64,000 bases of DNA. It comes from Microbacterium sp. LWO13-1.2. GTDB lineage: Bacteria; Actinomycetota; Actinomycetes; Actinomycetales; Microbacteriaceae. The DNA lies in contig NZ_CP151634.1 in NCBI RefSeq assembly GCF_038397725.1, positions 3,472,001-3,536,000 of the forward strand, given 5' to 3'. Made by a program: the position numbers and the translations under genes. The notes beneath the pieces are model-generated. The model saw only the letters and a program-made list of their open reading frames with translations. It did not search any database and was not told where the DNA came from. Below are positions 33,636 to 42,517 of this stretch, piece after piece (the first letter of the stretch is position 1; the number at the start of each line of letters is the position of its first letter).

Positions 33636-34868
33636 CTACGAACGAGCGGCCACCAGCACCGTCGTCGGGCGGCGCCCCTCGACCCGGTACGAGACGACCG
33701 CGATGACGAGCCCGATCACCGCGAGCGCCGCCCCGGTCCATGCAGGAGCCGTGAACCCCCACCCGACGGCGATCACCGCTCCGCCGAGGAAGGCACCGAG
33801 GCTGTTGCCGATGTTCAGGGCCGAATGGTTGAGCGCCGCCGCGATCGACTGGTTGTCGCCGGCGACGTCCATGAGGCGTGTCTGGATCGTGGGGCTGAGC
33901 ACGGACGACACGAAACCGACGACGATGACGAGCACACCGAGCGTCACGATCCAGAACGACAGCACGGCGAGCAGTGCGAGCACCACTGCCATCGCTGTCA
34001 GGCCGACGAGCATCGTTCGACGCAGATCGATGTCGGCGAGGTGTCCACCGACGAGGTTTCCGGCGGTCATGCCGACGCCCATGAGCACCAGCACGATCGG
34101 CACGGTCCATGCCGGCGATCCGGCGACCTCGGTGACCAACGGGGCGATGTAGCTGTACACCGCGAAGAAGCCGCCGAACCCGATCGCGCCGACGGCGAGA
34201 GTGAACCACACCTGCGGAATGCGGAACACGCCGAGTTCCGCGCGCATCGTGCGACCCGGCTCCCCCGGATGCTCCGGTACGAACAGCGCGATGCAGAGCG
34301 TCGCCAGCGCGAACACCAGCGTGACGACCAGGAAGGCGGTTCGCCAGCCCCACTGCTGGCCGAGGAATGTGCCCAGCGGCACGCCGACGACGTTCGCGAT
34401 GGTGAGACCGGTGAGAATGAAGGCGACGCCCTTGGCCCTGTTGCCCGGCCCCATCACGTCGGCGGCGACGAGTGCGCCGATGCCGAAGTAGGCGCCGTGC
34501 GGGAGCCCGGCGAGGAACCGTGACGCTCCGACGAGCTCGAACGACGGCAGCACGACCGTGAGCGCGTTGAAGACGGTCAACGCGAGCGCGAGGACGATCA
34601 TCACGCGATGTCGCGGAAAACGCGCGACGAAGCCGGCGATCGTCGGTGCGCCGATGACGACTCCGAGCGCATACAGCGAGATCAGCCAGCCGGCCTGGCC
34701 CAGCGCGTCCTCCTGGCTGGCGTTCCAGACGGAGGGCAGCAGGTCTCGGGCGATGTTGGGCAGCAGGCCCATGACCACGAATTCGGTCATGCCGATGCCG
34801 AAACTGCCGATGGCGAGAGAGAGGAGCGCCCTCTTCGCCGCACCCCTCGATTCAGTCGAGGGATTCAC
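33636..34868 (-). CDS. DHA1-type MFS transporter
   Basis: 410 residues with 12 membrane helices. The beginning LSLAIGSFGIGMTEFVVMGLLP matches the AraJ/PbuE-like branch of DHA1 exporters, and the first cytoplasmic loop has RFPRHRV. Substrate unknown (arabinose, purines or drugs are reported for relatives). Nine bases downstream of the thiamine-binding gene. Confidence 0.9.
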   Translation of the reverse strand: MNPSTESRGAAKRALLSLAIGSFGIGMTEFVVMGLLPNIARDLLPSVWNASQEDALGQAGWLISLYALGVVIGAPTIAGFVARFPRHRVMIVLALALTVFNALTVVLPSFELVGASRFLAGLPHGAYFGIGALVAADVMGPGNRAKGVAFILTGLTIANVVGVPLGTFLGQQWGWRTAFLVVTLVFALATLCIALFVPEHPGEPGRTMRAELGVFRIPQVWFTLAVGAIGFGGFFAVYSYIAPLVTEVAGSPAWTVPIVLVLMGVGMTAGNLVGGHLADIDLRRTMLVGLTAMAVVLALLAVLSFWIVTLGVLVIVVGFVSSVLSPTIQTRLMDVAGDNQSIAAALNHSALNIGNSLGAFLGGAVIAVGWGFTAPAWTGAALAVIGLVIAVVSYRVEGRRPTTVLVAARS

Positions 34869-34877
34869 CCTTCGATG

Positions 34878-35210
34878 CTACCGGTCCGACCCGCCCTCGA
34901 TCGCCGCCTCCAGGCGGTCGACCTTCGCATCCAGCTCGCCGGAGTAACCAGGGCGGATATCGGCTTTCAGCACGAGCGACACCCGGGAGCCGAAAGGCAT
35001 CACGGCTTCCGTCGCTCGCTTCACGACGTCCATGACCGTGTCCCAGTCGGGTCCCTCGATCTCGGTGAACATGCTGGTCGTGCGGTGGGCCAGGCCGGAC
35101 TCGCGCACGACACGGACGGCAGCCGCTACCGCATCGTGCACGGAACCGTCCGTGCTCTCGGCACCGCTGGCCGGTGTGCCGCTGGGGGCGACGGAAAAGG
35201 CGATGAGCAT
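34878..35210 (-). CDS. MTH1187/YqgV-family thiamine-binding protein
   Basis: 110 residues, ferredoxin-like fold with MLIAFSVAPSGTP and TTSMFTEIEGPDWDTVM as family marks. Members bind thiamine (DUF77). Lies in a probable operon nnrD, GT87, this gene, MFS. Confidence 0.88.
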   Translation of the reverse strand: MLIAFSVAPSGTPASGAESTDGSVHDAVAAAVRVVRESGLAHRTTSMFTEIEGPDWDTVMDVVKRATEAVMPFGSRVSLVLKADIRPGYSGELDAKVDRLEAAIEGGSDR

Positions 35211-35228
35211 GGGAGTACCTCCGGGTGT

Positions 35229-36449
35229 TCAGGGTTTCGTCGGCACCCGCACCAGCGCGCGGATGCCGACGGCGAGCAGGATGACCAGCAGGATATTCCG
35301 CGCCGACAGCATCATGACGGGCACGAGCTCGGCACGCAGGAGCGCATCGTAGGTGAGCGGGTAGATGAAACAGGTGAGTGCGCACAGGACGAGCACGATG
35401 ATGGCCGGAACGTGTGCGCGGACGCGATCGAGAACGATCCAGAGCAGGGCCGGTGCGATCAGCCAGGTCTGGAACTGCGGGGAGCCGACCTTGTTGGTGA
35501 CGATGAGCGTGACGACGAGTGCGAGCGCCAACGGCGGGAACAGCCGCGGGAAGGATGCCCCGCGCATGACCTTCATGGCGCCGATCGCGGCGATCGCGAG
35601 AACCGCGGCGAACATGAGCGGCGTGAGCACGGCGGTGACGGCATCCGCACCGTCCGCAGCGATCTGGAAGGTGAGGATGTCGAAGCTGTACTCGATCCGC
35701 GCGGATCCGGCCATGGCGAGCCAGAGAAACGGCGTCGCGGCGACCGCTTCGATCTGCAGGCCTCTGCCGGTCTGCTCCGTGAGGAATCCGAGCAGCTCTG
35801 CGTCGGCCCCGAGCAGGAAGAGCAGCACGATCACGACCGCCGTCACGGCGGCCGCGGTGACCAGCATCCGCACGCGGGTCCTCGAGGCGAGGATGGCGGC
35901 CACGACCACGGCGCCGGGCCAGATCTTGATCCATGCTCCGATCGTGAGCAGCGCGACCGCGACCGCCGGTCGCCTGAGCAACCAGAGCCCGCCGACCACG
36001 ACGATCGGCACGGTGATCGCATCGATCCGGTACATCGCGATCGGCCCGAGCAGGAGCAGCGCCGCCGACCAGAACCAGGCAGCGCTCCGATGCGGCCGCG
36101 ACGCCACGCGACCGAGGAGCACACCGAACGCCACGGCGTCGAGCACGGTCACCAGCACCGCCCAGGCGATGAGATAGGCGCCGGAAACGCCGAGCAGCGG
36201 CACGAGCGGCATCGAGAGGAGCTTGGCCAGGAGCATCGGCAGCAGCGCCAGCTGCGGATAGACCCACTGCTCGGTGACGCCCACGATCGCTCCCCCACCG
36301 AGCGCCGAGGCCGACCAGGGCTCATAGACGAGGACGACGTCACCCATCGGTTGGCTGGGATAGATCCAGCCGAGTACGGCGATGAGCAGGTGCACGCCGA
36401 GGAACGCCGCCCAGAGCGCGAGGAGTCGACCGGTGCGGGCGGCGGTCAC
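35229..36449 (-). CDS. GT87-type polytopic glycosyltransferase
   Basis: 406 residues with about eleven membrane helices and a conserved region VYEPWS after helix 1. Resembles polyprenyl-phosphate-dependent GT87 (DUF2029) mannosyltransferases of actinobacteria. Its ATG overlaps the stop of nnrD, and the thiamine-binding gene follows after 18 bases. Confidence 0.75.
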   Translation of the reverse strand: MTAARTGRLLALWAAFLGVHLLIAVLGWIYPSQPMGDVVLVYEPWSASALGGGAIVGVTEQWVYPQLALLPMLLAKLLSMPLVPLLGVSGAYLIAWAVLVTVLDAVAFGVLLGRVASRPHRSAAWFWSAALLLLGPIAMYRIDAITVPIVVVGGLWLLRRPAVAVALLTIGAWIKIWPGAVVVAAILASRTRVRMLVTAAAVTAVVIVLLFLLGADAELLGFLTEQTGRGLQIEAVAATPFLWLAMAGSARIEYSFDILTFQIAADGADAVTAVLTPLMFAAVLAIAAIGAMKVMRGASFPRLFPPLALALVVTLIVTNKVGSPQFQTWLIAPALLWIVLDRVRAHVPAIIVLVLCALTCFIYPLTYDALLRAELVPVMMLSARNILLVILLAVGIRALVRVPTKP

Positions 36450-37276
36450 GACAGCAGGTCCGCGATCGCCGACGGCAGCGCCTCGGCGACGTCCATGGCC
36501 ACGATCGGATGCCCGTGGGCTCCGGCGGTGGCTCCTGCGGCCAGCCGCCCGGCGTGTCCGTGCAGCCAGGCTCCGGCCGCTGCCGTCTCGGCGAGCGGTG
36601 CGTCAGGATTCGCCGCGATCAGCGCGCCCAGGATGCCGGCGAGCACGTCTCCGGTGCCGGCCGCCGCGAGCCAGCCCGTCCCCGCCTCGACCGTGATGAT
36701 CGCTGCATCCGCGGAGGCGATGAGAGTCTTGGCCCCCTTCAGCAGCACCGTTGCGCCGAGCGCTGCTGCCGTCTGCGCCACCTCCGCCGCTCTGTCCGCG
36801 TCCGCGCGAAGCTTCATCAGCTCTCGCAGCCGAGCGAACTCTCCGGCGTGCGGTGTGACGAGGGCCGGCGCGTTCGCGGCGACGGCGAGATCGAGCGCAC
36901 CGGCATCGACGACCACAGGCACGACGCCGGCGAGAATCTCGCGCAGCGCCTCGTGCTCCTGGTGGCTCCGGTGCCCGGGGTCCGTGCCGGAGCCGATCAC
37001 CCACGCGCCGATGCGGGTGCGGCCGGTGTCACGGCCGGTGACCGTCTCCGGCCGCCGCGCGATCACCGCATCCGCTGCCTTTCCCTCGCCGACGTAACGG
37101 ACATAGCCAGCGCCGGCGCGCCAGGCGGCCTCGACACCGAGCACAGCCGCCCCCGGGTACGCATCCGATCCGGTGCGCAGCGCGACGACGCCTCGCGAAT
37201 ACTTGTCGTCGGCCGGCGACGGAACGCGCAGGAACGGCACGGTGTCCGCACGGGACCACTCACGAACCTCGACCAT
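36446..37276 (-). CDS. nnrD: ADP-dependent NAD(P)H-hydrate dehydratase
   Basis: 276 residues. ALVTPHAGEFARL, VLLKGAKTLIAS and GTGDVLAGILGAL are the signatures of the carbohydrate-kinase-like NnrD/CARKD family that repairs hydrated NAD(P)H. The epimerase half (NnrE) is not fused. ATG at 37276; first gene of the leftward unit. Confidence 0.92.
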   Translation of the reverse strand: MVEVREWSRADTVPFLRVPSPADDKYSRGVVALRTGSDAYPGAAVLGVEAAWRAGAGYVRYVGEGKAADAVIARRPETVTGRDTGRTRIGAWVIGSGTDPGHRSHQEHEALREILAGVVPVVVDAGALDLAVAANAPALVTPHAGEFARLRELMKLRADADRAAEVAQTAAALGATVLLKGAKTLIASADAAIITVEAGTGWLAAAGTGDVLAGILGALIAANPDAPLAETAAAGAWLHGHAGRLAAGATAGAHGHPIVAMDVAEALPSAIADLLS

Positions 37277-37331
37277 GACTCCACGTTAGTGCGAGCGCCT
37301 CGGGTCGTCGCGCGCGCACTACGGTCGAGAG

Positions 37332-38399
37332 GTGAGCATTCTCTTCTCTCCGCTTCGTCTTCGTTCGGTCGAGTTCCGCAACCGGCTCTGGGTGTCACCG
37401 ATGTGCATGTACAGCGCCGTCGACGGGATGCCGCAGGAGTGGCACCACACGCACCTCGCCCAGTTCGCATCCGGCGGTGCCGGTCTCGTCGTCGCCGAGG
37501 CCACCGCCGTGGCGCCGGAGGGTCGGATCTCGCCCCGGGATACGGGCTTGTGGAACGACGAGCAGCGCGACGCCTGGACGCCGATCGTGCGGGCGATCCA
37601 CGATCGCGGTGCGGTCGCCGGCATCCAGCTCGCACATGCCGGACGCAAGGCATCGACGTGGTGGCCCTGGGCCGACGATCGCGGCTCCGTTCCGGTCGGC
37701 GACGGCGGGTGGAGCACCGTGGCGCCCTCTGCCGTCGCGTTCGACGGGTTCGACGCCCCGATCGCCCTCGAGATCACCGGGATCGAGCGCCTGGTCGACG
37801 CCTTCGCCGCGGCCGCACGTCGGGCACTGGATGCCGGATTCGACGTCCTCGAGATCCACGGCGCCCACGGTTACCTGCTGCACCAGTTCCTGTCGCCGCT
37901 GTCGAATCAGCGCACCGACGAGTACGGCGGGACCCTTGCGAACCGCGCCCGACTGCTGCTGCGTGTCATCGACGCGGTGCGCGCGGAATCCGGCGAGGAC
38001 GTGGCGTTGTTGGTACGCATCTCCGCGACGGATCACGCCGACGGCGGCTTCACTCCCGAGGAGGCAGCGGTCGTCGGCGGATGGGCGACGGAGCACGGCG
38101 CCGACTTCATCGACGTATCCAGCGGCGGGCTCGTCGCCCACCAGCAGATTGACCTGTTCCCGGGCTATCAGGTACCGCTGGCCGAGACGGTGCGCCAGGG
38201 CGGCCGCATCCCGGTCTCCGCCGTCGGCCTGATCACCGCGGCCGAGCAGGCGGAGCGGGTACTCGCGGAGGGCGCGGCCGACGCGATCTTCGCCGGCCGC
38301 GAGTGGCTTCGAGACCCCCACTTCGCGCTCCGGGCCGCGCACGAACTCGGCGCGGACGTCTCGTGGCCTTCGCAGTACCTTCGCGCCCGTTGGCGCTGA
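37332..38399 (+). CDS. Old yellow enzyme (YqjM-type NADH:flavin oxidoreductase)
   Basis: 355 residues. SPMCMYSA near the N-terminus with the YqjM-type Cys, HAGRKAS for FMN binding, and EIHGAHGYLLHQFLSP with NQRTDEYGG, the OYE active-site block. Reduces activated C=C bonds with FMN/NAD(P)H. Start GTG at 37332, on the opposite strand from nnrD. Confidence 0.93.
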   Translation: MSILFSPLRLRSVEFRNRLWVSPMCMYSAVDGMPQEWHHTHLAQFASGGAGLVVAEATAVAPEGRISPRDTGLWNDEQRDAWTPIVRAIHDRGAVAGIQLAHAGRKASTWWPWADDRGSVPVGDGGWSTVAPSAVAFDGFDAPIALEITGIERLVDAFAAAARRALDAGFDVLEIHGAHGYLLHQFLSPLSNQRTDEYGGTLANRARLLLRVIDAVRAESGEDVALLVRISATDHADGGFTPEEAAVVGGWATEHGADFIDVSSGGLVAHQQIDLFPGYQVPLAETVRQGGRIPVSAVGLITAAEQAERVLAEGAADAIFAGREWLRDPHFALRAAHELGADVSWPSQYLRARWR

Positions 38400-38402
38400 C
38401 CG

Positions 38403-39470
38403 TCACTGCCCTCGGTTGATCACGCGCCGGGTCGCATCCTGCACCTCGCCGACGAGTTCCTCCAGGATGTCCTCGAGGAACAGCACGGCTGTGGTCTCGC
38501 CCTGCGCATTGCGCACCTTCGCCAGGTGGCGGCCGGCTCGACGCATCAGCGCGAGAGCATCTTCCAGGTCCGTGTCCTCTTGGACCGGGACCATGTGGTG
38601 GATGCGCTTCTTCGGCACCGGCTGCGCGGCCTTGGCAACGGCATCCGCTCCGTCTGAGGTGCGCAGGATGTCCTTCAGATGCACATACCCGATCGGAGCG
38701 CCCTCGCCGTCGACGATCACGTACCGCGAGAATCCATAACGCGCGACAGCCCGTTCGATCTCATCAGGTGTGATCGATTCGGGCAGGGACACGAGATCGT
38801 CCAGCGGGACGGCGATGTCTCGGGCCTTCTTGTCGGTGAACTCCAACGCCGCGGCCAGCGTGCCCGAGGCATCCGAGAGCACGCCCTCCCGCCGGGACTG
38901 ATCGACGATCGTCGCCACTTCCTCGAGCGTGAACGTCGAAGCCGCCTCATTCTTCGGCTCCACGCGGAACAGCCGCAGCACGGCGTTCGCCGCACCGTTG
39001 AGCAGCCAGATGACCGGCATGAACACCTTCGACACCCACACCAGGGGTGGTGCCAGGATCAGCACCGCCCGGTCGGGCACCGAGAACGCGAGGTTCTTCG
39101 GCACCATCTCGCCGAACACGACGTGCAGGAAGGAGACGATGAGCAGCGCGACCGCGAAGGCGACCGCGTCGACGACACCATCCGACCACCCGATCGCGTG
39201 CAGGGGCTGCGCGAGAAGGTGGTGGATCGCCGGCTCGGACACGTTCAGGATGAGGAGCGAACAGATTGTGATGCCGAGCTGCGATGTCGCGAGCATGAGC
39301 GTCGCGTGCTCCATCGCGTACAGCGCGGTCTTGGCCGCACGGGAGCCCTGCTCCGCACGCGGTTCGATCTGCGAGCGCCGTGCGGAGATCACCGCGAACT
39401 CGGCGCCGACGAAGAAGGCGTTCGCTGCGAGGAGCACCACGAGCCAGACGAGGCCTGCCCAATCGTTCAT
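38403..39470 (-). CDS. CNNM/CBS-domain (hemolysin-like) membrane protein, short form
   Basis: 355 residues: DUF21/CNNM domain with about three membrane helices (about 1-150, FGEMVPKNLAFS), two CBS domains, and an end at LEDILEELVGEVQD. The CorC/HlyC C-terminal domain of longer members is missing. Mg2+ transport/regulation is proposed for the family. Start overlaps the neighbouring CNNM gene's stop. Confidence 0.88.
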   Translation of the reverse strand: MNDWAGLVWLVVLLAANAFFVGAEFAVISARRSQIEPRAEQGSRAAKTALYAMEHATLMLATSQLGITICSLLILNVSEPAIHHLLAQPLHAIGWSDGVVDAVAFAVALLIVSFLHVVFGEMVPKNLAFSVPDRAVLILAPPLVWVSKVFMPVIWLLNGAANAVLRLFRVEPKNEAASTFTLEEVATIVDQSRREGVLSDASGTLAAALEFTDKKARDIAVPLDDLVSLPESITPDEIERAVARYGFSRYVIVDGEGAPIGYVHLKDILRTSDGADAVAKAAQPVPKKRIHHMVPVQEDTDLEDALALMRRAGRHLAKVRNAQGETTAVLFLEDILEELVGEVQDATRRVINRGQ

Positions 39471-40783
39471 CGGGTCGCCTCCTTTTCGATCTCGTGCGGT
39501 CTGGGGATGTATCGGATGCGGTCGACCCGACGTCCATCCATCCGCACCACCTGCAGGATCCCGCTGTCGAGGGTCACTTCATCGCCGTTGGAGGGCACGC
39601 GCTCGAGAACACTCATGATGTAGCCGCCGACCGTGTCGTAGACATCGCCCTCCGGGACCTCGACGCCTGCGCGACGGCGAAGCTCGTCAGGACGCAGCTC
39701 ACCGGGGAAGACGACCCCGTCGCGCCCGCGGACGATGCCGGCCTTGGAGCGGTCATGCTCGTCGGAGACCTCGCCGACGATCTCCTCCACGAGGTCTTCC
39801 AGGGTGACGAGGCCCGCCGTGCCGCCGTACTCGTCGACGACGACGGCGAGTTGATAGCCGCGCGCGCGCAGCTCGGAGATGAGTCCGTCCAGATGAACGG
39901 TCTCCGGCACCCGGAGCGGCTCAGTGGAGAGCGCCCCGACGGGGACCTCGGCGCGGCGCTCGCGCGGCACCGAGACGGCGGCCTTCAGGTGCACGACACC
40001 GGTGATGTCGTCGAGATCATCGTCGTACACCGGGAATCGACTGTGTCCGGTCCGCCGAGCGAGGTGGATGACGTCATTCGCCGAGTCACCTGCCGCGATC
40101 GCGTGCATGCTCGGCCGTGCGGTCATCACGTCGGCCGCGGTGAGCCGCGCGAAGCTGAGGCTGCGGTCCAGCAGACTCGCCGTGTCGGCTTCGAGCACGC
40201 CGGCTCGCGCCGATCGCCGCACCAGCGAGGAGAGCTCCTCTGCGGTGCGCGCACCTGAGAGCTCCTCCTTCGGCTCGATGCCCATGCCGCGCAGCACCGC
40301 GTTCGCGCTGCCGTTGAGCACGATCACCGCGGGCTTGAACACTGTCGTGAAGGCGATCTGGAACGGGATCACCAGCTTCGCCGTCGCCAGCGGAAGGGCG
40401 AGCGCGAAGTTCTTGGGGACGAGTTCGCCGAGGATCATCGACACCACGGTCGCGACCGTCATGGCCACCACCGTCGCGATCGGCGAGACGGCCGCTTCGG
40501 GAACCCTCCAGGTCAGAAGCGTCGGGCCGAGGATGTTCGAGAGCGCCGGTTCCATCGTGTAACCGGTGAGCAGAGTCGTCAGCGTGATCCCGAGCTGAGC
40601 CGAGGACAGATGCGTCGACGTGTGTTTCAGAGCGCTGATCGTCAGCGCCAGTCGCGATTCCCCCTTGGCCTGTCGGGCTTCGAGGTCGGCACGGTCGAGA
40701 TTGACCAGCGCGAACTCGCTCGCGACGAACAGGCCGGTCCCGACCGTGAGAAGGAGCCCCACGCCCAACATGATGTAGTCCAT
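39467..40783 (-). CDS. CNNM/CBS-domain (hemolysin-like) membrane protein, long form
   Basis: 438 residues: DUF21 domain (LGELVPKNFALAL), two CBS domains, and a CorC/HlyC domain (DEYGGTAGLVTLEDLVEEIVGEVSDEHD region). Upstream partner of the shorter protein; the two overlap by 4 bases and are likely made together, possibly as heteromer or by duplication. Confidence 0.9.
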   Translation of the reverse strand: MDYIMLGVGLLLTVGTGLFVASEFALVNLDRADLEARQAKGESRLALTISALKHTSTHLSSAQLGITLTTLLTGYTMEPALSNILGPTLLTWRVPEAAVSPIATVVAMTVATVVSMILGELVPKNFALALPLATAKLVIPFQIAFTTVFKPAVIVLNGSANAVLRGMGIEPKEELSGARTAEELSSLVRRSARAGVLEADTASLLDRSLSFARLTAADVMTARPSMHAIAAGDSANDVIHLARRTGHSRFPVYDDDLDDITGVVHLKAAVSVPRERRAEVPVGALSTEPLRVPETVHLDGLISELRARGYQLAVVVDEYGGTAGLVTLEDLVEEIVGEVSDEHDRSKAGIVRGRDGVVFPGELRPDELRRRAGVEVPEGDVYDTVGGYIMSVLERVPSNGDEVTLDSGILQVVRMDGRRVDRIRYIPRPHEIEKEATR

Positions 40784-40904
40784 CAGGTGTTCCTCCCGCT
40801 GCGGAGAGGTGGACGGTGGGGCGAACTACTGCAACTGGGAGGGTCATCCATTGTGCCGACGATTCTACAGAACTGGTCTGTGATTGCGAGTCGCGGGACC
40901 GCCC

Positions 40905-42359
40905 CTACCAGCTCACCGGCAGCGCCTTGCCCTCTTCATAGCCGGCGGCCGACTGCAGACCGACGAAGGCGCGGTCGTGGAACTCCGCCACGGTTGCCGC
41001 GCCGGCGTAGGTGAAGGACGAACGCACCCCTGAGGTGATCATGTCGAGGAGATCCTCCACGCCGGGACGCAAGGGGTCGAGGTAGATCTTCGACGAGGAG
41101 ATGCCCTCGGCGAACAGCTCTTTGCGCGCCCGCTCGTAGGGGTCGAGGCGTTCGAAGCGTGCCTGCACGGCCTTCGTCGAGGCCATCCCCCACGATTCCT
41201 TGTAGATGCGGCCGTCTGCGTCGCTCTGGAGTTCGCCCGGCGCCTCGATCGTGCCGGCGAACCAGGAGCCGATCATGACGGATGCGGCACCCGCGGCGAG
41301 CGCGAGAGCGACGTCGCGCGGATAGCGGACGCCGCCGTCCGCCCAGATGTGCGCGCCCACCTGGCGCGCGGCCTCGGCGGTCTCCAGCACGGCGGAGAAC
41401 TGCGGTCGCCCCACGGCGGTCATCATCCGTGTCGTGCACATCGCACCGGGGCCGACGCCGACCTTGAGGATCGTCGCTCCGGAATCGACCAGATCGTTCA
41501 CACCGTCCGCCGTGACGATGTTGCCCGCCACGATCGGCAGACCGAGATCCAGCTCCGACACGGAACGCAGAGCCCGGAGCATCCCCTCCTGATGACCGTG
41601 CGCGGTATCCACGACCAGGACGTCGACTCCGGCCGCGGCCAACGCCTTGGCCTTCGCCGCGACGTCGCCGTTGATGCCGATCGCCGCGGCGACCACGAGC
41701 CGACCCTGGGCGTCGAGCGCCGGACGGTAGAGCGTGGACCGCAACGCACTGCGAGCGCTGAGCGTCCCGACCAGGTGCCCATGGTGGATGACGGTCATCA
41801 TCTCGACTCCGGCGTCGGTGATCACGTCGAACGCATGGCGCTCCGAACCGACATCGTCGGCGTCGAGCGACGGCGTGCCGGAATGCACGAGGTCGCCCAG
41901 CTGCGCATCCGGCAGGGCCGTGGCGAGTCGAGACGCCGGAAGGATGCCGAGAATCCGGCCGACATCGAAGGGGGCCCTCCCGGTCGCGACGACGACGCCA
42001 TGTCCGGCGACCGCCGGGACGAGCCGGAGCGCGTCTGACACGGATGCCTCTGGCGGGAGCACGAGCGGTGTGTCCCAGAGCACCGGCTGGCTCTTCACCT
42101 CTCGAATCGCCGCATCCAGGTGCTGCAGCGGCATGTCCTGCGGGAGCACGCCGATCCCGCCGCGCCGGGCGAGCACGGCCGCGAGTCGCGGACCCGTCAC
42201 GGAGTTCATGTTGGACGCCACCAGCGGAAGGGTCGCAGCGGTGCCGTCCCGTGGCGCGAGATCGACCTGGAGGCGACTGGAGACCGCGGATCTGCGCGGC
42301 ACGAGAAAGACGTCTGAATAGGTCAGATCGACGGTCGGCAACGCACCTGAGAACTCCAT
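40905..42359 (-). CDS. guaB1: GuaB1-type GMP reductase (IMPDH-related)
   Basis: 484 residues. IMPDH/GMPR barrel with GAMCTTRMM (active-site Cys) and an inserted CBS-type region. The N-terminal YSDVFLVPRR is typical of the actinobacterial GuaB1 branch, shown in mycobacteria to be a GMP reductase rather than IMP dehydrogenase. ATG at 42359; divergent from kgd. Confidence 0.9.
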   Translation of the reverse strand: MEFSGALPTVDLTYSDVFLVPRRSAVSSRLQVDLAPRDGTAATLPLVASNMNSVTGPRLAAVLARRGGIGVLPQDMPLQHLDAAIREVKSQPVLWDTPLVLPPEASVSDALRLVPAVAGHGVVVATGRAPFDVGRILGILPASRLATALPDAQLGDLVHSGTPSLDADDVGSERHAFDVITDAGVEMMTVIHHGHLVGTLSARSALRSTLYRPALDAQGRLVVAAAIGINGDVAAKAKALAAAGVDVLVVDTAHGHQEGMLRALRSVSELDLGLPIVAGNIVTADGVNDLVDSGATILKVGVGPGAMCTTRMMTAVGRPQFSAVLETAEAARQVGAHIWADGGVRYPRDVALALAAGAASVMIGSWFAGTIEAPGELQSDADGRIYKESWGMASTKAVQARFERLDPYERARKELFAEGISSSKIYLDPLRPGVEDLLDMITSGVRSSFTYAGAATVAEFHDRAFVGLQSAAGYEEGKALPVSW

Positions 42360-42517
42360 GCCCCCACGCTACTCACGTCGGGCCGTGTTCGGCTGGTGGT
42401 GTGGGAGATTCGCCCGGGAAACACGTTAGGCTTGTTCGTTGAGAGTGTGCGATCCCGGGCGCATCCTGCCCCTTGGACCGTGCAGACAGATTCAGCGATG
42501 AAAGAGGGCGATTGAGC

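Noticed and set aside
34608..37097. 829-codon open frame on the plus strand across four leftward genes
   Set aside because: It spans MFS, thiamine-binding, GT87 and nnrD genes in antisense and is rich in His/Arg/Asp; shadow of GC-rich coding DNA.
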